From: JAUUZQ01 sp964538375
GTDB lineage: Bacteria; Bacteroidota; Bacteroidia; Bacteroidales; GCA-2748055
Direction of reading: 5' to 3'
Assembly: GCA_964538375.1 (NCBI GenBank)
Contig: CAZIFQ010000027.1
Span: forward strand, 1 to 44,320
DNA: 44,320 nucleotides
Shown: in pieces, positions 8,067 through 18,162 of the stretch
How positions within the stretch are numbered: the stretch's first letter is position 1
Layout of the letters: each line of letters starts with the position of its first letter
The notes under the pieces: generated by a model
Seen by the model: the letters and a program-made list of their open reading frames with translations, nothing else
The model's database searches: none
What the model was told of the DNA's origin: nothing
Program-made: the position numbers and the translations under genes

Positions 8067-9394
8067 CTATCTAACAACAAGTCTCTTTGAAACTTTGATT
8101 TCGTCTTTCTCAACATGAATAATATATACACCTTGTGCAAAGTCGTTACCAATCACTTCATGATCAGATACATTTGCCTTGTTATATATTTCCTGTCCTG
8201 TGATGCTGTAAACGCTGATGTTTGCTCCCTGGCAATTTTCAACATTAAATACATCAGAAGAAGGATTAGGATAGATAGAAATACTAGCTGCTGATAATTC
8301 GAAGATTCCAGTCGGATCATTAACAGTTACAGCGCAATCTGCGGTAAACGATCCATCAGTGGTTGTAGCAGTAATAGTTGCTGTACCTTCAGCAATAGCT
8401 ACAACAACGCCATTAGTTACTATTGCAGCGGCTTCGTTACTTGTTGACCATGATACTGAAGCATCTCCGGCATCTTCTGGTGCAACTGTAGCAACAAGTG
8501 TAGCGCTTGCTCCAACATCAAGTGTTAAGGTTTCCTGGTCGAGAGAAACACCGGTTACGGCAGCTCCCTGAAGTACCTCTTTCCAGACTTTACCAACACG
8601 AATACCACCTATCTCAGCAGTATGTCCACGTTGAGTTATATTATTTCTCAACGGTAGAATACCAGAATCAGAACTATAGTCATTAGCAAGATCTAAGGAA
8701 ACAATAACGTTTGTTTGCTCAGCGGCTGTCAGGGTTGGGTCAGGGTTAATATAAAGCTTTACTACATCATTACTTTCGCCCGCAACTTGTTCGTAAGCCG
8801 CCACTAATAAATAGGTGCTTCCAATTCCGTCAACAAATGCTGTACATGTATCACCATCATTAGTTGGACCATTTTTTTACCAATACCAAACTGAACATCG
8901 GTGCCATCAATTATATCCATAAAAACACGACACCTGGACCAGTTACCAAGTGATGGTGACATTTCTAATTGAAAAATGTCTCGCATTGAACCAAAATCCT
9001 CGCCTAAAGGTTTAATCAAAAATGCTGCATAATAAGTAGCCTCAGCAAGGTAATCTGTGCTAGCATCAAACTTCAGAGTATCATCACCGCTAACATTCCA
9101 TCCACTTGAGTAACGTCTTGTTGCGTCGCCAAATGTAGAACCACCATTTACAGAGTCAATCTCTACAGACATACCCATTTCACTACCAGCATAGTTTAGA
9201 TAGTAGAGCACATCCTGATCACTAAATATAGGACTTACCCCACCGTTATAATCGTCTTTAGTACAAACAAACCAATCATCCAGAGTTTCAAGATCAGCAC
9301 CAGCTGTTTGACCCTCAAAGTAATGGGTGTAAACCTGCGCATTCAGCGATAAAACTGCAAAACTTAACATTAATAAAAGTACATTCTTTTTCAT
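8067..9394 (-). pseudogene. Secreted concanavalin-like protein with Big_2 domain and T9SS tail, split by a frameshift
   Basis: The 5' frame (8804-9394) starts with a signal peptide (MKKNVLLLMLSFAVLSLNAQ) and reads VQFGIGKK before going off frame. The 3' frame resumes with AAYEQVAGESNDVVKLYINP. Adding one base to the 7-nt T run at 8872-8878 (A run in the coding strand) joins them through GKKNGPTNDGDTCTAFVDG and gives about 442 residues. The predicted whole protein has a LamG/concanavalin-like N-terminal domain ending IGGIRVGKVWKEVL, a bacterial Ig-like Big_2 domain (GVSLDQETLTLDVGASATLV onward) and a T9SS sorting tail (SIYPNPSSDVFNVEN). It follows the susCD-PL6 genes in the same direction and precedes a strong terminator. 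Its role is unknown; binding or cleaving alginate at the cell surface is a guess. Confidence 0.7.
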
Positions 9395-9424
9395 GATAAT
9401 TAATTTTTAAAGTTTAAAATTTAA

Positions 9425-9549
9425 AATTTGTTTTTAGAGGTTTCCAATTTATTTCAAATGGTTTAGAATTTGTTTTTAGAGGTTTCCAATTTATTTCAAA
9501 TGGTTTAGAATTTGTTTTAATAGTTTAGAGTTTGTTTTTAATGGTTTCA
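9425..9549. repeat. 42-bp tandem repeat in the leader of the concanavalin-like gene
   Basis: Two identical 42-bp units (9425-9466 and 9467-9508) begin AATTTGTTTTTAGAGG. Degenerate shorter copies continue to about 9549 (AATTTGTTTTAATAG, AGTTTGTTTTTAATGG). They lie 31-155 bp upstream of the ATG at 9394, in the leader or promoter region. The rest of 9395-9622 is AT-rich and featureless. Confidence 0.85.
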
Positions 9550-9622
9550 CATAAATATTCATTTCTCATTTTTAAATACTTGTACTTGTTATAAGTAATT
9601 GTATTATTATCTTTTAAAGCAT

Positions 9623-12532
9623 TTATTTAATAATCAGCCCCTTACTCGCTGAGTTATTCGCTATATTATATACAATGTGGTAATATCCTGATTGCAGACC
9701 AGAGATATTATGTTGTGTTAAATAATCATCTATTAACAAGCCCTTAACTAAACGGCCAGACTGATCGTAGATAATGGCATAACCGTAATCTTTAGATTCA
9801 ATAACAAGTATATTTTCACATGGATTTGGGTAAAGGAAAAGGCCATTTTCCTCATTATTAATATCTTTTATACTTGTACCATTTTCTGAGCTGAGAGACA
9901 GGATATATGTTTTTGTAGTTATTTTATTTTCGGCCGTAACTGTAATTGTGCATACGCCAGGAATTATATCAGGGTAATCGATAGCTGCCGATGCAGCATT
10001 ATCTTGTTTTTCAACAGTAACAACATAAGAAGATGGATCATCTACAATTTCTTCATAGTCAAAGGAATCATAGACAAATCCACTGATGGATGTGTAATCT
10101 AACTCTATCATTGACAAGTATGCATTATTGCCCAATATGCCATGATCATCCCAATACAGGTCACCAAGATTTTCGCCATCGTCAGCATAACTCAATGCAG
10201 GCGACACAGGCAATAATGAAAAATAATACCTGCTTCTGTCTGAATAAAATACATCCTGATCTTGAATAATTGAGCTGCCAATGCTTGCACCATCTGATGC
10301 ATTTACCTCTCCGGTATTCCAAAATAGACAATAATCAAGACTTGAATTTGCACCTGTAATAGTAACTGACGTTGCACTACTTGTCGAGTTCGTAAAAAGT
10401 GTATTTGTTATAGTAGCATCTGTATTTGTGAGAGAGATTATTTCATAACCGGCACCATCAAAGCCAACACTATCGATGGTACAATGGTTTATTGTGGCAA
10501 GGGCATCACCCTGGCTGGCAACATCCATTAATAGAATTTCCCTGCCAATATTTATGAAGCTGCAATTCGAAAACACAAGACTATCGGCATGAAAATTATT
10601 CTCGAATAAGAAAGCTTGTTTAGCAACATCGAAAATTTGCACATCTGTTAAGATCAATTGTTCAAAAACAACCGGAACGGTCGATTGTAATATATAACCC
10701 CCTTCAGTATCTGTAAAATCATTGAATTGACAATCTCTTAAGATAAGACCGAGGGTATCGTTCTCATCAAGAATTGAAGAGCTCATAAAAGCAGATTTAA
10801 ATGTATTCGATGTTGTACCACCTCCATTAAAATTGATTTCTTGTATACTAAGATTAGCGTTTGCTTCTAAAAGAATGAATTCATCTACATCTCCACTTGC
10901 TTCTATTAGCGGTTTCTCATCAAGACCATATTCGGCCCTAATTTTTATATCAGCAGATAATATGGCACTTGTCTCCATTTGATACACCCCGCCAGATGTT
11001 GTTAAAACTATAATATCGCCATCTTCAGCCGAATCGATATATGTTTTTAGTAACTGGCCTCCATCAGTAGCACTCACTTCCTTAAGTGAACTCGCCCATT
11101 TAACTCCTACATCTTCTTTTATTAATGGAACAATATTTATCGGGTCTGTAGATATCTGATCGCATCCTGCATCATTTGTAGTAATTCGTGTTTGTCCGTC
11201 AATATCATCAATAACATAGCTAAAAGTATCTACACCATAATCTACCACATTACTGAGATCTGTTGGTCTCCATAAATCTGAAAAGATAAGTTCCGGATCC
11301 TCTTCTAATATACCAGCTTGTGAGGAAATCCCTAAATCAGCTCCATACATGATATTATTCTGGAAAGTCATATTCTCGGGATCATCTATATATTCAACCA
11401 TTTTACTGGTTGAAGATGAATAATCTGCCACCACATTATTGGCAATAAAACAATCTTTTGGAGCTAAGGAAAGTTCGGCGTCGGCACCTGCTCCAATAAC
11501 AAATGGGTATTTGCAATTCACAATAGTATTATTTACAACTTGTGCATTTATTACCTGGAAATAGCGGTTTAATGGCGAATCCGGAACTCCGTTAGTAAGT
11601 GAAATAGCAGCCCGGAATCCATCATCAGGTAAATCTTGCAGATAATTGTTATATACCTTATGATTTTCACCAATAATTCTTATCCCGCCACATTCTTTAT
11701 TGCTGGCACCAAAAAAGAAGTTAGAATATACTTCACAATTGTTTCCATGGCGCAGTGTTAATGTCCCCTCAGAATTTCTGAATGTATTATAGCGATATAC
11801 GTTTTTACAAGATTTATTCGAAATAATTTCAATCTCACCGTCGCAGCCTTCAAATAAATTTCCTTCTACTGTTGTATAAGAATCATACATACTCCAGTCG
11901 CTGGTTCCGATTCGGATTGTCTCCCCTCCGTTTACGCCTAAATCTGGCCGTGGTCCAAAATAATTACTATCTATCTGATGATAATTAGGCTGATCATCAA
12001 GCCATACAACCAGCGTTGCGCCTGCATGGTTTTTACCTTCGAAATGACAATGGTCTACACGATTGTATTGTCCGTATAACGATACCCACTTATATTCCGT
12101 GCCTGAACTGGAGGGATTATAGTCAATTATTTTAGTGTTAGTAAGCCTGCAATGATAGGCATGATTGCTTGAGCTTGATCGAAATGAAATAACATGTCCG
12201 TTTGATTTAGCCCCATCTGTAAAAACAAATCCATCAACAATTAAATATTCACCTCCGATTTCAATACTTGAATTGCCGGTAAGGTACACTTCTCCGCCAG
12301 TTTCAGCTTTTAAGGTAATAGGGTTGTTTTCTGTTCCTGTTCCTTCAAATTCAAGCCAGGTGTCTTCCCATACCCCATTTCTTAATATCACAACATCACC
12401 TGGATTTAAGTCAGGTAAACTATAAAATTCTCCGAGTTTTGTTATATAATATTCTTTTGCCGACAAATTTACACTTGCAGCTATAATGAACAGTCCTAAC
12501 ACAAATATTCTATGAATACTCCCTCTTCCCAT
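9623..12532 (-). CDS. PL6 family alginate lyase, two beta-helix domains, T9SS-secreted (AlyGC-like)
   Basis: A 969-residue secreted lyase with an N-terminal signal peptide ending near VNLSAKE. The first beta-helix (about 25-450) carries a complete PL6 active site. Relative to AlyGC every key residue is shifted by +20: calcium ligands N201, E233 and E235, catalytic K240 and R261 (LTLRHGN). The NGGETIRIGTS segment at 201-211 is typical of the main PL6 group. A second beta-helix-like domain (about 480-800) matches the two-domain AlyGC architecture. A small beta-sandwich and a T9SS sorting domain (LFLYPNPCENIL to the end) follow. It is the last gene of the susC-susD-lipoprotein-PL6 run, 80 bp after the lipoprotein. 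It should release unsaturated products from alginate outside the cell; G- versus M-preference cannot be told. Confidence 0.92.
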   Translation of the reverse strand: MGRGSIHRIFVLGLFIIAASVNLSAKEYYITKLGEFYSLPDLNPGDVVILRNGVWEDTWLEFEGTGTENNPITLKAETGGEVYLTGNSSIEIGGEYLIVDGFVFTDGAKSNGHVISFRSSSSNHAYHCRLTNTKIIDYNPSSSGTEYKWVSLYGQYNRVDHCHFEGKNHAGATLVVWLDDQPNYHQIDSNYFGPRPDLGVNGGETIRIGTSDWSMYDSYTTVEGNLFEGCDGEIEIISNKSCKNVYRYNTFRNSEGTLTLRHGNNCEVYSNFFFGASNKECGGIRIIGENHKVYNNYLQDLPDDGFRAAISLTNGVPDSPLNRYFQVINAQVVNNTIVNCKYPFVIGAGADAELSLAPKDCFIANNVVADYSSSTSKMVEYIDDPENMTFQNNIMYGADLGISSQAGILEEDPELIFSDLWRPTDLSNVVDYGVDTFSYVIDDIDGQTRITTNDAGCDQISTDPINIVPLIKEDVGVKWASSLKEVSATDGGQLLKTYIDSAEDGDIIVLTTSGGVYQMETSAILSADIKIRAEYGLDEKPLIEASGDVDEFILLEANANLSIQEINFNGGGTTSNTFKSAFMSSSILDENDTLGLILRDCQFNDFTDTEGGYILQSTVPVVFEQLILTDVQIFDVAKQAFLFENNFHADSLVFSNCSFINIGREILLMDVASQGDALATINHCTIDSVGFDGAGYEIISLTNTDATITNTLFTNSTSSATSVTITGANSSLDYCLFWNTGEVNASDGASIGSSIIQDQDVFYSDRSRYYFSLLPVSPALSYADDGENLGDLYWDDHGILGNNAYLSMIELDYTSISGFVYDSFDYEEIVDDPSSYVVTVEKQDNAASAAIDYPDIIPGVCTITVTAENKITTKTYILSLSSENGTSIKDINNEENGLFLYPNPCENILVIESKDYGYAIIYDQSGRLVKGLLIDDYLTQHNISGLQSGYYHIVYNIANNSASKGLIIK

Positions 12533-12612
12533 CCTCTATTTCATTTATCGTTTATTGAATAATAATTCTTCTCTTATGTTTTATTTAAAATCGAATAAGT
12601 GTTCTATTTCTA

Positions 12613-13242
12613 CTAATTTATTGCGGCTTTATATATTGTAAAATCAGTATTTAGAGAATCCAGCTCTGCATCAACCTGACGCTGAAGTCTTTTATAGGCC
12701 TGACCAAATTCACCATTAGCACCATCATCACGAATAATCTTAGCATCAGAAATGGCTACTACAAAAGTAGAATCTGCTAAAAACGGAGCTTCACCAGATG
12801 CAGTTCCTACAGGTGTATGAACCCTTAAGGTATCGCATACACCTATTAAATCGTTAAGTGCTCTTTTGTCTGCAATAAACATCTCGCCGTTAAAGCGTCT
12901 GCCAACTGCAGTTATAGCATAATTTGCATAAAATAATTCTTCATAAGTAACATCAGGTTTTGCAATAATATCTTCGGCTACTATTAGGGAGTCTAAGTAA
13001 TCGCCTGTAATTACTTCGAATACAGAATCACTGGCAAATATTTCTCCTACATTATATCCGTTGGTAGTATTTTGAACAATTTCTTTTTCGGAACTTACAA
13101 GAATACTAAGCTCGGTCTTATAGTCTTCAAGAGTTAATGGTTCAATTGTCATTTCCTTTTCGCATGCGCTAAACCCTATAAGTACAACAGCAATAAGGCT
13201 AAAAAATAGTATGGTAGGATTGTTTTTTATTATTGATTTCAT
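12613..13242 (-). CDS. Small lipoprotein in the SusE position of the alginate locus, unknown family
   Basis: A 209-residue protein with a lipoprotein signal peptide (IAVVLIGFSAC, Cys27), so probably on the outer membrane surface. The mature part looks all-helical, with repeated patterns such as TLEDYKTELSILVSSEKEIV, YANYAITAVGRRF, ADKRALNDLIGVCDTL and FGQAYKRLQRQVDAELDSL. This is reminiscent of FIVAR-type three-helix modules, but the family is not recognised with confidence. It starts 17 bp after the susD stop and is followed by the PL6 gene, so it belongs to the susCD operon. SusE/F-position lipoproteins usually bind the target glycan; an alginate-binding role is inferred from position only. 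Confidence 0.72.
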   Translation of the reverse strand: MKSIIKNNPTILFFSLIAVVLIGFSACEKEMTIEPLTLEDYKTELSILVSSEKEIVQNTTNGYNVGEIFASDSVFEVITGDYLDSLIVAEDIIAKPDVTYEELFYANYAITAVGRRFNGEMFIADKRALNDLIGVCDTLRVHTPVGTASGEAPFLADSTFVVAISDAKIIRDDGANGEFGQAYKRLQRQVDAELDSLNTDFTIYKAAIN

Positions 13243-13259
13243 AGCTAATTTTTTTCGAT

Positions 13260-14780
13260 TTAATAACCCGGGTTCTGTTTGATATCCAGTTCAGCATTCC
13301 CATCTATTTCGTCTTGTGGAATAGGTAAAAGCAAATGATCGTTGTTATAGTTTGCCTGAACTGGTAGTGGTATTTTAGAATAAAGTCCATAAAGAAAATA
13401 CCAATCGCGAAGAAAAGTATGTTGTATCAAAATATCCATTGCTTTATTCGGATCGTTATACGATTGATTCATACGCAACAAATCGAACCATCGGTGATTT
13501 TCAAAAGCAAGTTCTAATCTACGTTCCAGATAAACTTCGTCTAAGGCCATTTCTTTAGAGGTAAATGGATCTGTTACTAAAGATTTTCCGGCTCTTGCTC
13601 TAATTTGGTTAACATAGGTATGTGCGTCAGCATGGTTTCCATCCTGTGCCAATATCTCGGCATATAACAACACGATATCGGCATATCTAAGAACAATCCA
13701 ATCGTTCTCTGCCGCAGAGTAATCCGTCATACCATAATCTACAAACTTTAGGATATACGGAGCGTCAAATGATCGTGAGTATATATCAAAAAACTGATTT
13801 CTTGAATCATTAAGATCATTTTCAAATTTACTTATGAGTTCGAAGCTTGGGTTGTTATTTCCATCTCCTCCTGCAGATCCTACCGGAAATACATCTTTTG
13901 TTCCTGATGGAGCAAAATTTTCAAAGAATGGAGAACCATTACCAGAAACACCTGCATAACGAATAGCAAAGATAATCTCGTTGTTCATTTCCTTCGTGAT
14001 ATCAAAAATATCCGGAACTGTATCTAACAGGCCATGTGGTGATTTTGATTCTATAACAAATTCTTCTAATATGGTTTTTGCTAAACCAAGGTTTTCCAAT
14101 CCACCCATATGCATATATGCTTTTGCCAGCAAACCTTTTGCAGCCCATTCTGTAATACGGCCAGCATCAGCTATAGATGGTGCATCCTCGGCTGCAATCT
14201 TTAGATCAGGAATAATAATATTATTGTATACATCTAAAACTGGAGAACGAGGAATACTTAATGCGTCTTCAGGCCCAATTGTTTCAGTAACTTCAAACAT
14301 ATCGCCAAAAAGATTTACCAAAGTAAAATAGTGGTAAGCCCTAATAAATCTAAGTTCGGCATTGTATGCGGCTCTATCTTCTTCGATTTTAATATAGGAA
14401 GTATCCTGAACCGAAGGCAAGATGGTGTTGACAGTGGCTATATTCTGATACGTATTGTACCAATAATCCAGAATTGACTGTTCTGATGGTAATACTGAGA
14501 AATGAGCATAATTGGCCAATCTCACTCTTGTGTCGGAACCAGAATTTACCTGTGCAACACAGGTGTTATCACTTCTTATTTCTGTGAATTGCCATTCATC
14601 GTTCATTATCCTTTTCATCCCAACATAACAACCTATTACACCAACCTCAATTCTTTCAGGAGTAGTATAAAAGTCAGATGATGTTAAAACAGATTCAGGT
14701 TTATCTGTCAGAAAATCTTCACATCCGGTAAATAATAATGTTACTGACAGTAAGCTTATAATAAATATATTGTGTCTCAT
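13260..14780 (-). CDS. susD: SusD/RagB-type glycan-binding lipoprotein
   Basis: 506 residues. The lipoprotein signal LLSVTLLFTGC (Cys20) is followed by EDFLTDKPESVLTSSDFYTT, a typical SusD start. Other family marks are the WAAKGLLAKAYMHMGG segment, DWIVLRYADIVLLYAEILAQ and, near the end, LERRLELAFENHRWFDLLR. SusD proteins form the lid over their SusC porin and bind the oligosaccharide at the cell surface. The gene begins 25 bp after the susC stop in the same operon. The ligand should be alginate oligosaccharides because the surrounding genes encode PL6 and PL17 lyases and uronate catabolism. Confidence 0.95.
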   Translation of the reverse strand: MRHNIFIISLLSVTLLFTGCEDFLTDKPESVLTSSDFYTTPERIEVGVIGCYVGMKRIMNDEWQFTEIRSDNTCVAQVNSGSDTRVRLANYAHFSVLPSEQSILDYWYNTYQNIATVNTILPSVQDTSYIKIEEDRAAYNAELRFIRAYHYFTLVNLFGDMFEVTETIGPEDALSIPRSPVLDVYNNIIIPDLKIAAEDAPSIADAGRITEWAAKGLLAKAYMHMGGLENLGLAKTILEEFVIESKSPHGLLDTVPDIFDITKEMNNEIIFAIRYAGVSGNGSPFFENFAPSGTKDVFPVGSAGGDGNNNPSFELISKFENDLNDSRNQFFDIYSRSFDAPYILKFVDYGMTDYSAAENDWIVLRYADIVLLYAEILAQDGNHADAHTYVNQIRARAGKSLVTDPFTSKEMALDEVYLERRLELAFENHRWFDLLRMNQSYNDPNKAMDILIQHTFLRDWYFLYGLYSKIPLPVQANYNNDHLLLPIPQDEIDGNAELDIKQNPGY

Positions 14781-14805
14781 CTAATTTGATTTATTATGTT
14801 TTGTG

Positions 14806-17800
14806 CTAAAATGAAATATCCAATCCAAAAGTAAATGATCTGGTAAGCGGGAATACTCCTTGCTGATATCCATCTACAAGAGGGTTATTATACTCACTAT
14901 TGGTTTTACGAGCTTCCGGATTAATACCACGGTAATTTTCCCCCATTAAATAGAGAAGGTTTCTTGCTGAAACGTAAACTCTCAGATAATTAATGGACAA
15001 TGCTTTAGCAATATTCTCCGGCAGTGTATAGCCAATTGTTATATCCCTAAGTGCTATGTATGAAGCATCTTCGACAACGTAATCAGATAGCAATAGTTCT
15101 GCTTTTGAGGTATTGGTTGCATAAACAGTCTGCCCATCTCCCGGGTACATTGGGCTAACCCAACGATTATTAGTATAGGCCCTGTCAAGTCGAATAGGTT
15201 CAAAATTAGAGGCATTTCCATTTATCAGTTCTCCTCCTTGAGATCCCTGGAATAGAAAGCTGGCATCTAAGTTCTTATAAGAAAAAGTATTTGTTACAGC
15301 CCATGTAAAATCAGGAAAAGGACTACCAATATTTGTACGATCTCTAAAATCAATTGTATCATTTAGATCCTGATCTACAACCTTTATACCTCCGGCAGCA
15401 GGTAAAAAAACAGAATAAGTTCCTGGATCTTCAGCTTCTACCTCGTCGTAAGTCATCCATATACCATCAGTTTCAAAACCATAGTATACTATAGATTCCT
15501 CGCCAACTTCAGCTCGATATTTTTCACTCCTCATTCCGGAATTATCCTCAAATTCTTTACCACCATAGGCCAAAAGCGTGTTTTTATTTTTTGCAAAGTT
15601 TCCGGATACTATCCAGCTAAAATTAGCGCTGCTAATAAGCCCTGCTTTTAATTCAATCTCTATCCCTTTATTATTCACTTTCCCAATATTATTCCAGGCA
15701 GTTTTATGCCCTGTAATATCCATTGCTGGTTGTGTTAGTAACAAATCAAGTGAATTTGCATCGTAATATTCTAAAGAGAGTGTATACCTGTTCCTAACAA
15801 AACCAAGGTCAAAACCAAGGTTAACTTCTTCCAGTTTTTCCCAGGAAAGTTCCGGATTACCTAAAGCATTTTCAGTTGGGGTCAGCCCCGAAAGGATACC
15901 GCTTCCCAATTGATAATCCTTTACTTCACCATCTGGATAAAGTGTGGCTACTTTATTCAAATAAGAATAAGTAGCAATATTGTCGTTACCAGTAAGCCCG
16001 TAACTTGCTCTGATCTTTAAATTCGACACAGAAGAAAGTGAGCTCATAAAATCTTCCTCAGAGATTCTCCATCCAACGGAACCCGAAGGGAAAGCCCCCC
16101 ATTGATTTCCTTTAGGAAACTTGGTGCTACCGTCGCTACGTACAGCAACTGATGCCAGGTATTTTCCCTTATAATCGTAAATTATACGACCTAACACCGA
16201 CATCATCGCCTGTCTTTCATAATAAGAGTTGGTACCATCCTTTATAATATTAGATGCCCCATCAAATTGCATAATCTCTTCGTCGGCAAAACCAGTACCT
16301 TCAATCTCATTATCACGTATATTTTCTTGTTGTGCGGTAAACCCGGCAATTACATTGAAACTATGATTACCGAATGATTTATCATAGCTCAGAATATTCT
16401 CCGATAAGAGATTGATGTCTGTATCCATTTCACGAATTAACCTGTTTATTTCGCCATCGCCTTCGGCATTTGACTGTACTTTCTCATTGTATTCGTTATA
16501 TGAATAATAGACTCCATTTGTAGTTGTGAACTTCAGACCTTTAAGAATGTCGATAGATAAATATGCATTGCCTGACAAAGTGTATCTATTATCTAATCGA
16601 GAAAAACGATCGCGAATTGACACAGGTGAATTATGACTTGTTGTCCACGCACTATTAGTTGTCTCATTCCAAACCGTTCCATCAACACCGATACCGGTTA
16701 AATTAGCATCATAAAAATCTGATGCCTGCGCATAGTCGCCGACCGTTGCTCCGGTAAATGCTGCAGTTGCTTCGGTGTGATATACCGGAATATAACTGTG
16801 AAAGCGTTGATAGTCTGTAAGGTCACCTTCGGGTCTTTCTTTTTTGCTATAATTTGCAGCAAAATTAGTACCTACTTTAATTCTATCTGATAGTTTTGCA
16901 TCGAGCTTCGTTCTGAAACTAAACTTGTTATATTCAGATTTTTTCATGATACTCTTATCAGAATTATAGCCTCCAGATACGTAAAACTGAACCTCTTCAC
17001 TTCCGCCTGAAGCACTTAACTGATAGTTACTAATTGTACCAAAATTGCGTAAAGCTTCCTTTTCCCAATCTGTTGGTTCGGCAAGAAGCTGAGTTGCTAA
17101 GAGGTAACCAAGCCTCTCATTGTCGGTTACATCGTAAAATCTCTGCGTAATAGCTCTATCCCCATCTACTGCAGGATCTGCTATGCGCTTATCGCCTTCT
17201 TCGTATAGGAGCTCCAGATATTCAACGTTATTCATCATATCAGGTAGCTTTATAGGAGTACTAATACCTGTATACGTTTTAAAGTTATACTTCGTTTTTT
17301 TTGAAGCTCCACTTCTGGTGGTTATTAGAATCACACCAGATGAAGCACGAGAACCATAAAGAGCCGATGAAGCAGCATCTTTTAATACTTCAATTGATTC
17401 TACATCGCCCATATTAACCATCGACATGGCATCCGAACCTTCTGGCATAGGAAAACCATCGATAACAATAAGAGGGTCGCTACTGGCTGATATCGAAGCG
17501 GCACCACGAATACGGATTGAAGGTTCAGAACCAGCCAATCCATCGGTATTTAAAACCTGAACACCGGCAAGCTTTCCTACTAAGGCCTGATCTGCTCTTG
17601 ACACTGCAATTTCATCAAGTCCATCATTTTTTAAAGATGACACAGCACCCGTTAAGTGAGATTTTTTCTGGGTTCCATAGGCAACTACAACAACTTCTTC
17701 AAGCACCTCTGCATCAAAACTTAATTCAACATTAATTACCTGGGCTCCGATAAATTTCAGTTCTTGCTTTACATAACCAACATATGAAAAAACAAGCGTT

Positions 17801-18018
17801 CCTGTATCAGTAGGCGCAATAAGTGTGTATTTACCTTCATAATCAGAAATAGTTCCCACCATGGTTCCTTTAATAGCTATGCTGGCTCCAATTAGTGGTT
17901 CACCATTTAATGAAGCATCAGTTACAACTCCACTCAAAGTATTTTGTCCAAATAAACTCGATTGTCCCAATATGAGATAAGCTCCGACCACGACAATCAA
18001 TGATAAAATTCTTTTCAT
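14806..18018 (-). CDS. susC: SusC/RagA-type TonB-dependent outer-membrane transporter
   Basis: 1070 residues, the normal size of the family. It has a signal peptide to about residue 24, then a CarboxypepD_reg-like domain (LSGVVTDASLNGEPLIGASI, about 27-110). The conserved EEVVVVAYGTQKKSHLTGAV leads into the plug domain. SusC-typical plug marks are QVLNTDGLAGSEPSIRIRGA, DPLIVIDGFPM and IEVLKDAASSALYGSRASSG. The barrel ends TRSFTFGLDISF. It pairs with the SusD encoded 25 bp downstream to import oligosaccharides, here presumably alginate-derived, with energy from TonB-ExbBD encoded elsewhere. The 144-bp gap upstream separates it from the lyase-like gene at 18163. No consensus promoter or FadR-like palindrome was recognised in that gap. 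Confidence 0.96.
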   Translation of the reverse strand: MKRILSLIVVVGAYLILGQSSLFGQNTLSGVVTDASLNGEPLIGASIAIKGTMVGTISDYEGKYTLIAPTDTGTLVFSYVGYVKQELKFIGAQVINVELSFDAEVLEEVVVVAYGTQKKSHLTGAVSSLKNDGLDEIAVSRADQALVGKLAGVQVLNTDGLAGSEPSIRIRGAASISASSDPLIVIDGFPMPEGSDAMSMVNMGDVESIEVLKDAASSALYGSRASSGVILITTRSGASKKTKYNFKTYTGISTPIKLPDMMNNVEYLELLYEEGDKRIADPAVDGDRAITQRFYDVTDNERLGYLLATQLLAEPTDWEKEALRNFGTISNYQLSASGGSEEVQFYVSGGYNSDKSIMKKSEYNKFSFRTKLDAKLSDRIKVGTNFAANYSKKERPEGDLTDYQRFHSYIPVYHTEATAAFTGATVGDYAQASDFYDANLTGIGVDGTVWNETTNSAWTTSHNSPVSIRDRFSRLDNRYTLSGNAYLSIDILKGLKFTTTNGVYYSYNEYNEKVQSNAEGDGEINRLIREMDTDINLLSENILSYDKSFGNHSFNVIAGFTAQQENIRDNEIEGTGFADEEIMQFDGASNIIKDGTNSYYERQAMMSVLGRIIYDYKGKYLASVAVRSDGSTKFPKGNQWGAFPSGSVGWRISEEDFMSSLSSVSNLKIRASYGLTGNDNIATYSYLNKVATLYPDGEVKDYQLGSGILSGLTPTENALGNPELSWEKLEEVNLGFDLGFVRNRYTLSLEYYDANSLDLLLTQPAMDITGHKTAWNNIGKVNNKGIEIELKAGLISSANFSWIVSGNFAKNKNTLLAYGGKEFEDNSGMRSEKYRAEVGEESIVYYGFETDGIWMTYDEVEAEDPGTYSVFLPAAGGIKVVDQDLNDTIDFRDRTNIGSPFPDFTWAVTNTFSYKNLDASFLFQGSQGGELINGNASNFEPIRLDRAYTNNRWVSPMYPGDGQTVYATNTSKAELLLSDYVVEDASYIALRDITIGYTLPENIAKALSINYLRVYVSARNLLYLMGENYRGINPEARKTNSEYNNPLVDGYQQGVFPLTRSFTFGLDISF

Positions 18019-18162
18019 AATGCGGTTTTATTTAATAGGATAATTTTTCAAAACAACCAATCTGCCTATCTTTTACAATAATAAATGTCAAATTACCAGC
18101 ACAATTTTGATAAATAGCTGTACTATCCAATAGCGGCATTTTAAATAATATATTTTTCATAC

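Noticed and set aside
9425..9549. CRISPR array
   Set aside because: The repeats are directly adjacent with no spacers, and no cas gene is present.
14806..18018. Siderophore or cobalamin receptor
   Set aside because: SusC-type plug marks and the adjacent SusD identify a glycan importer.
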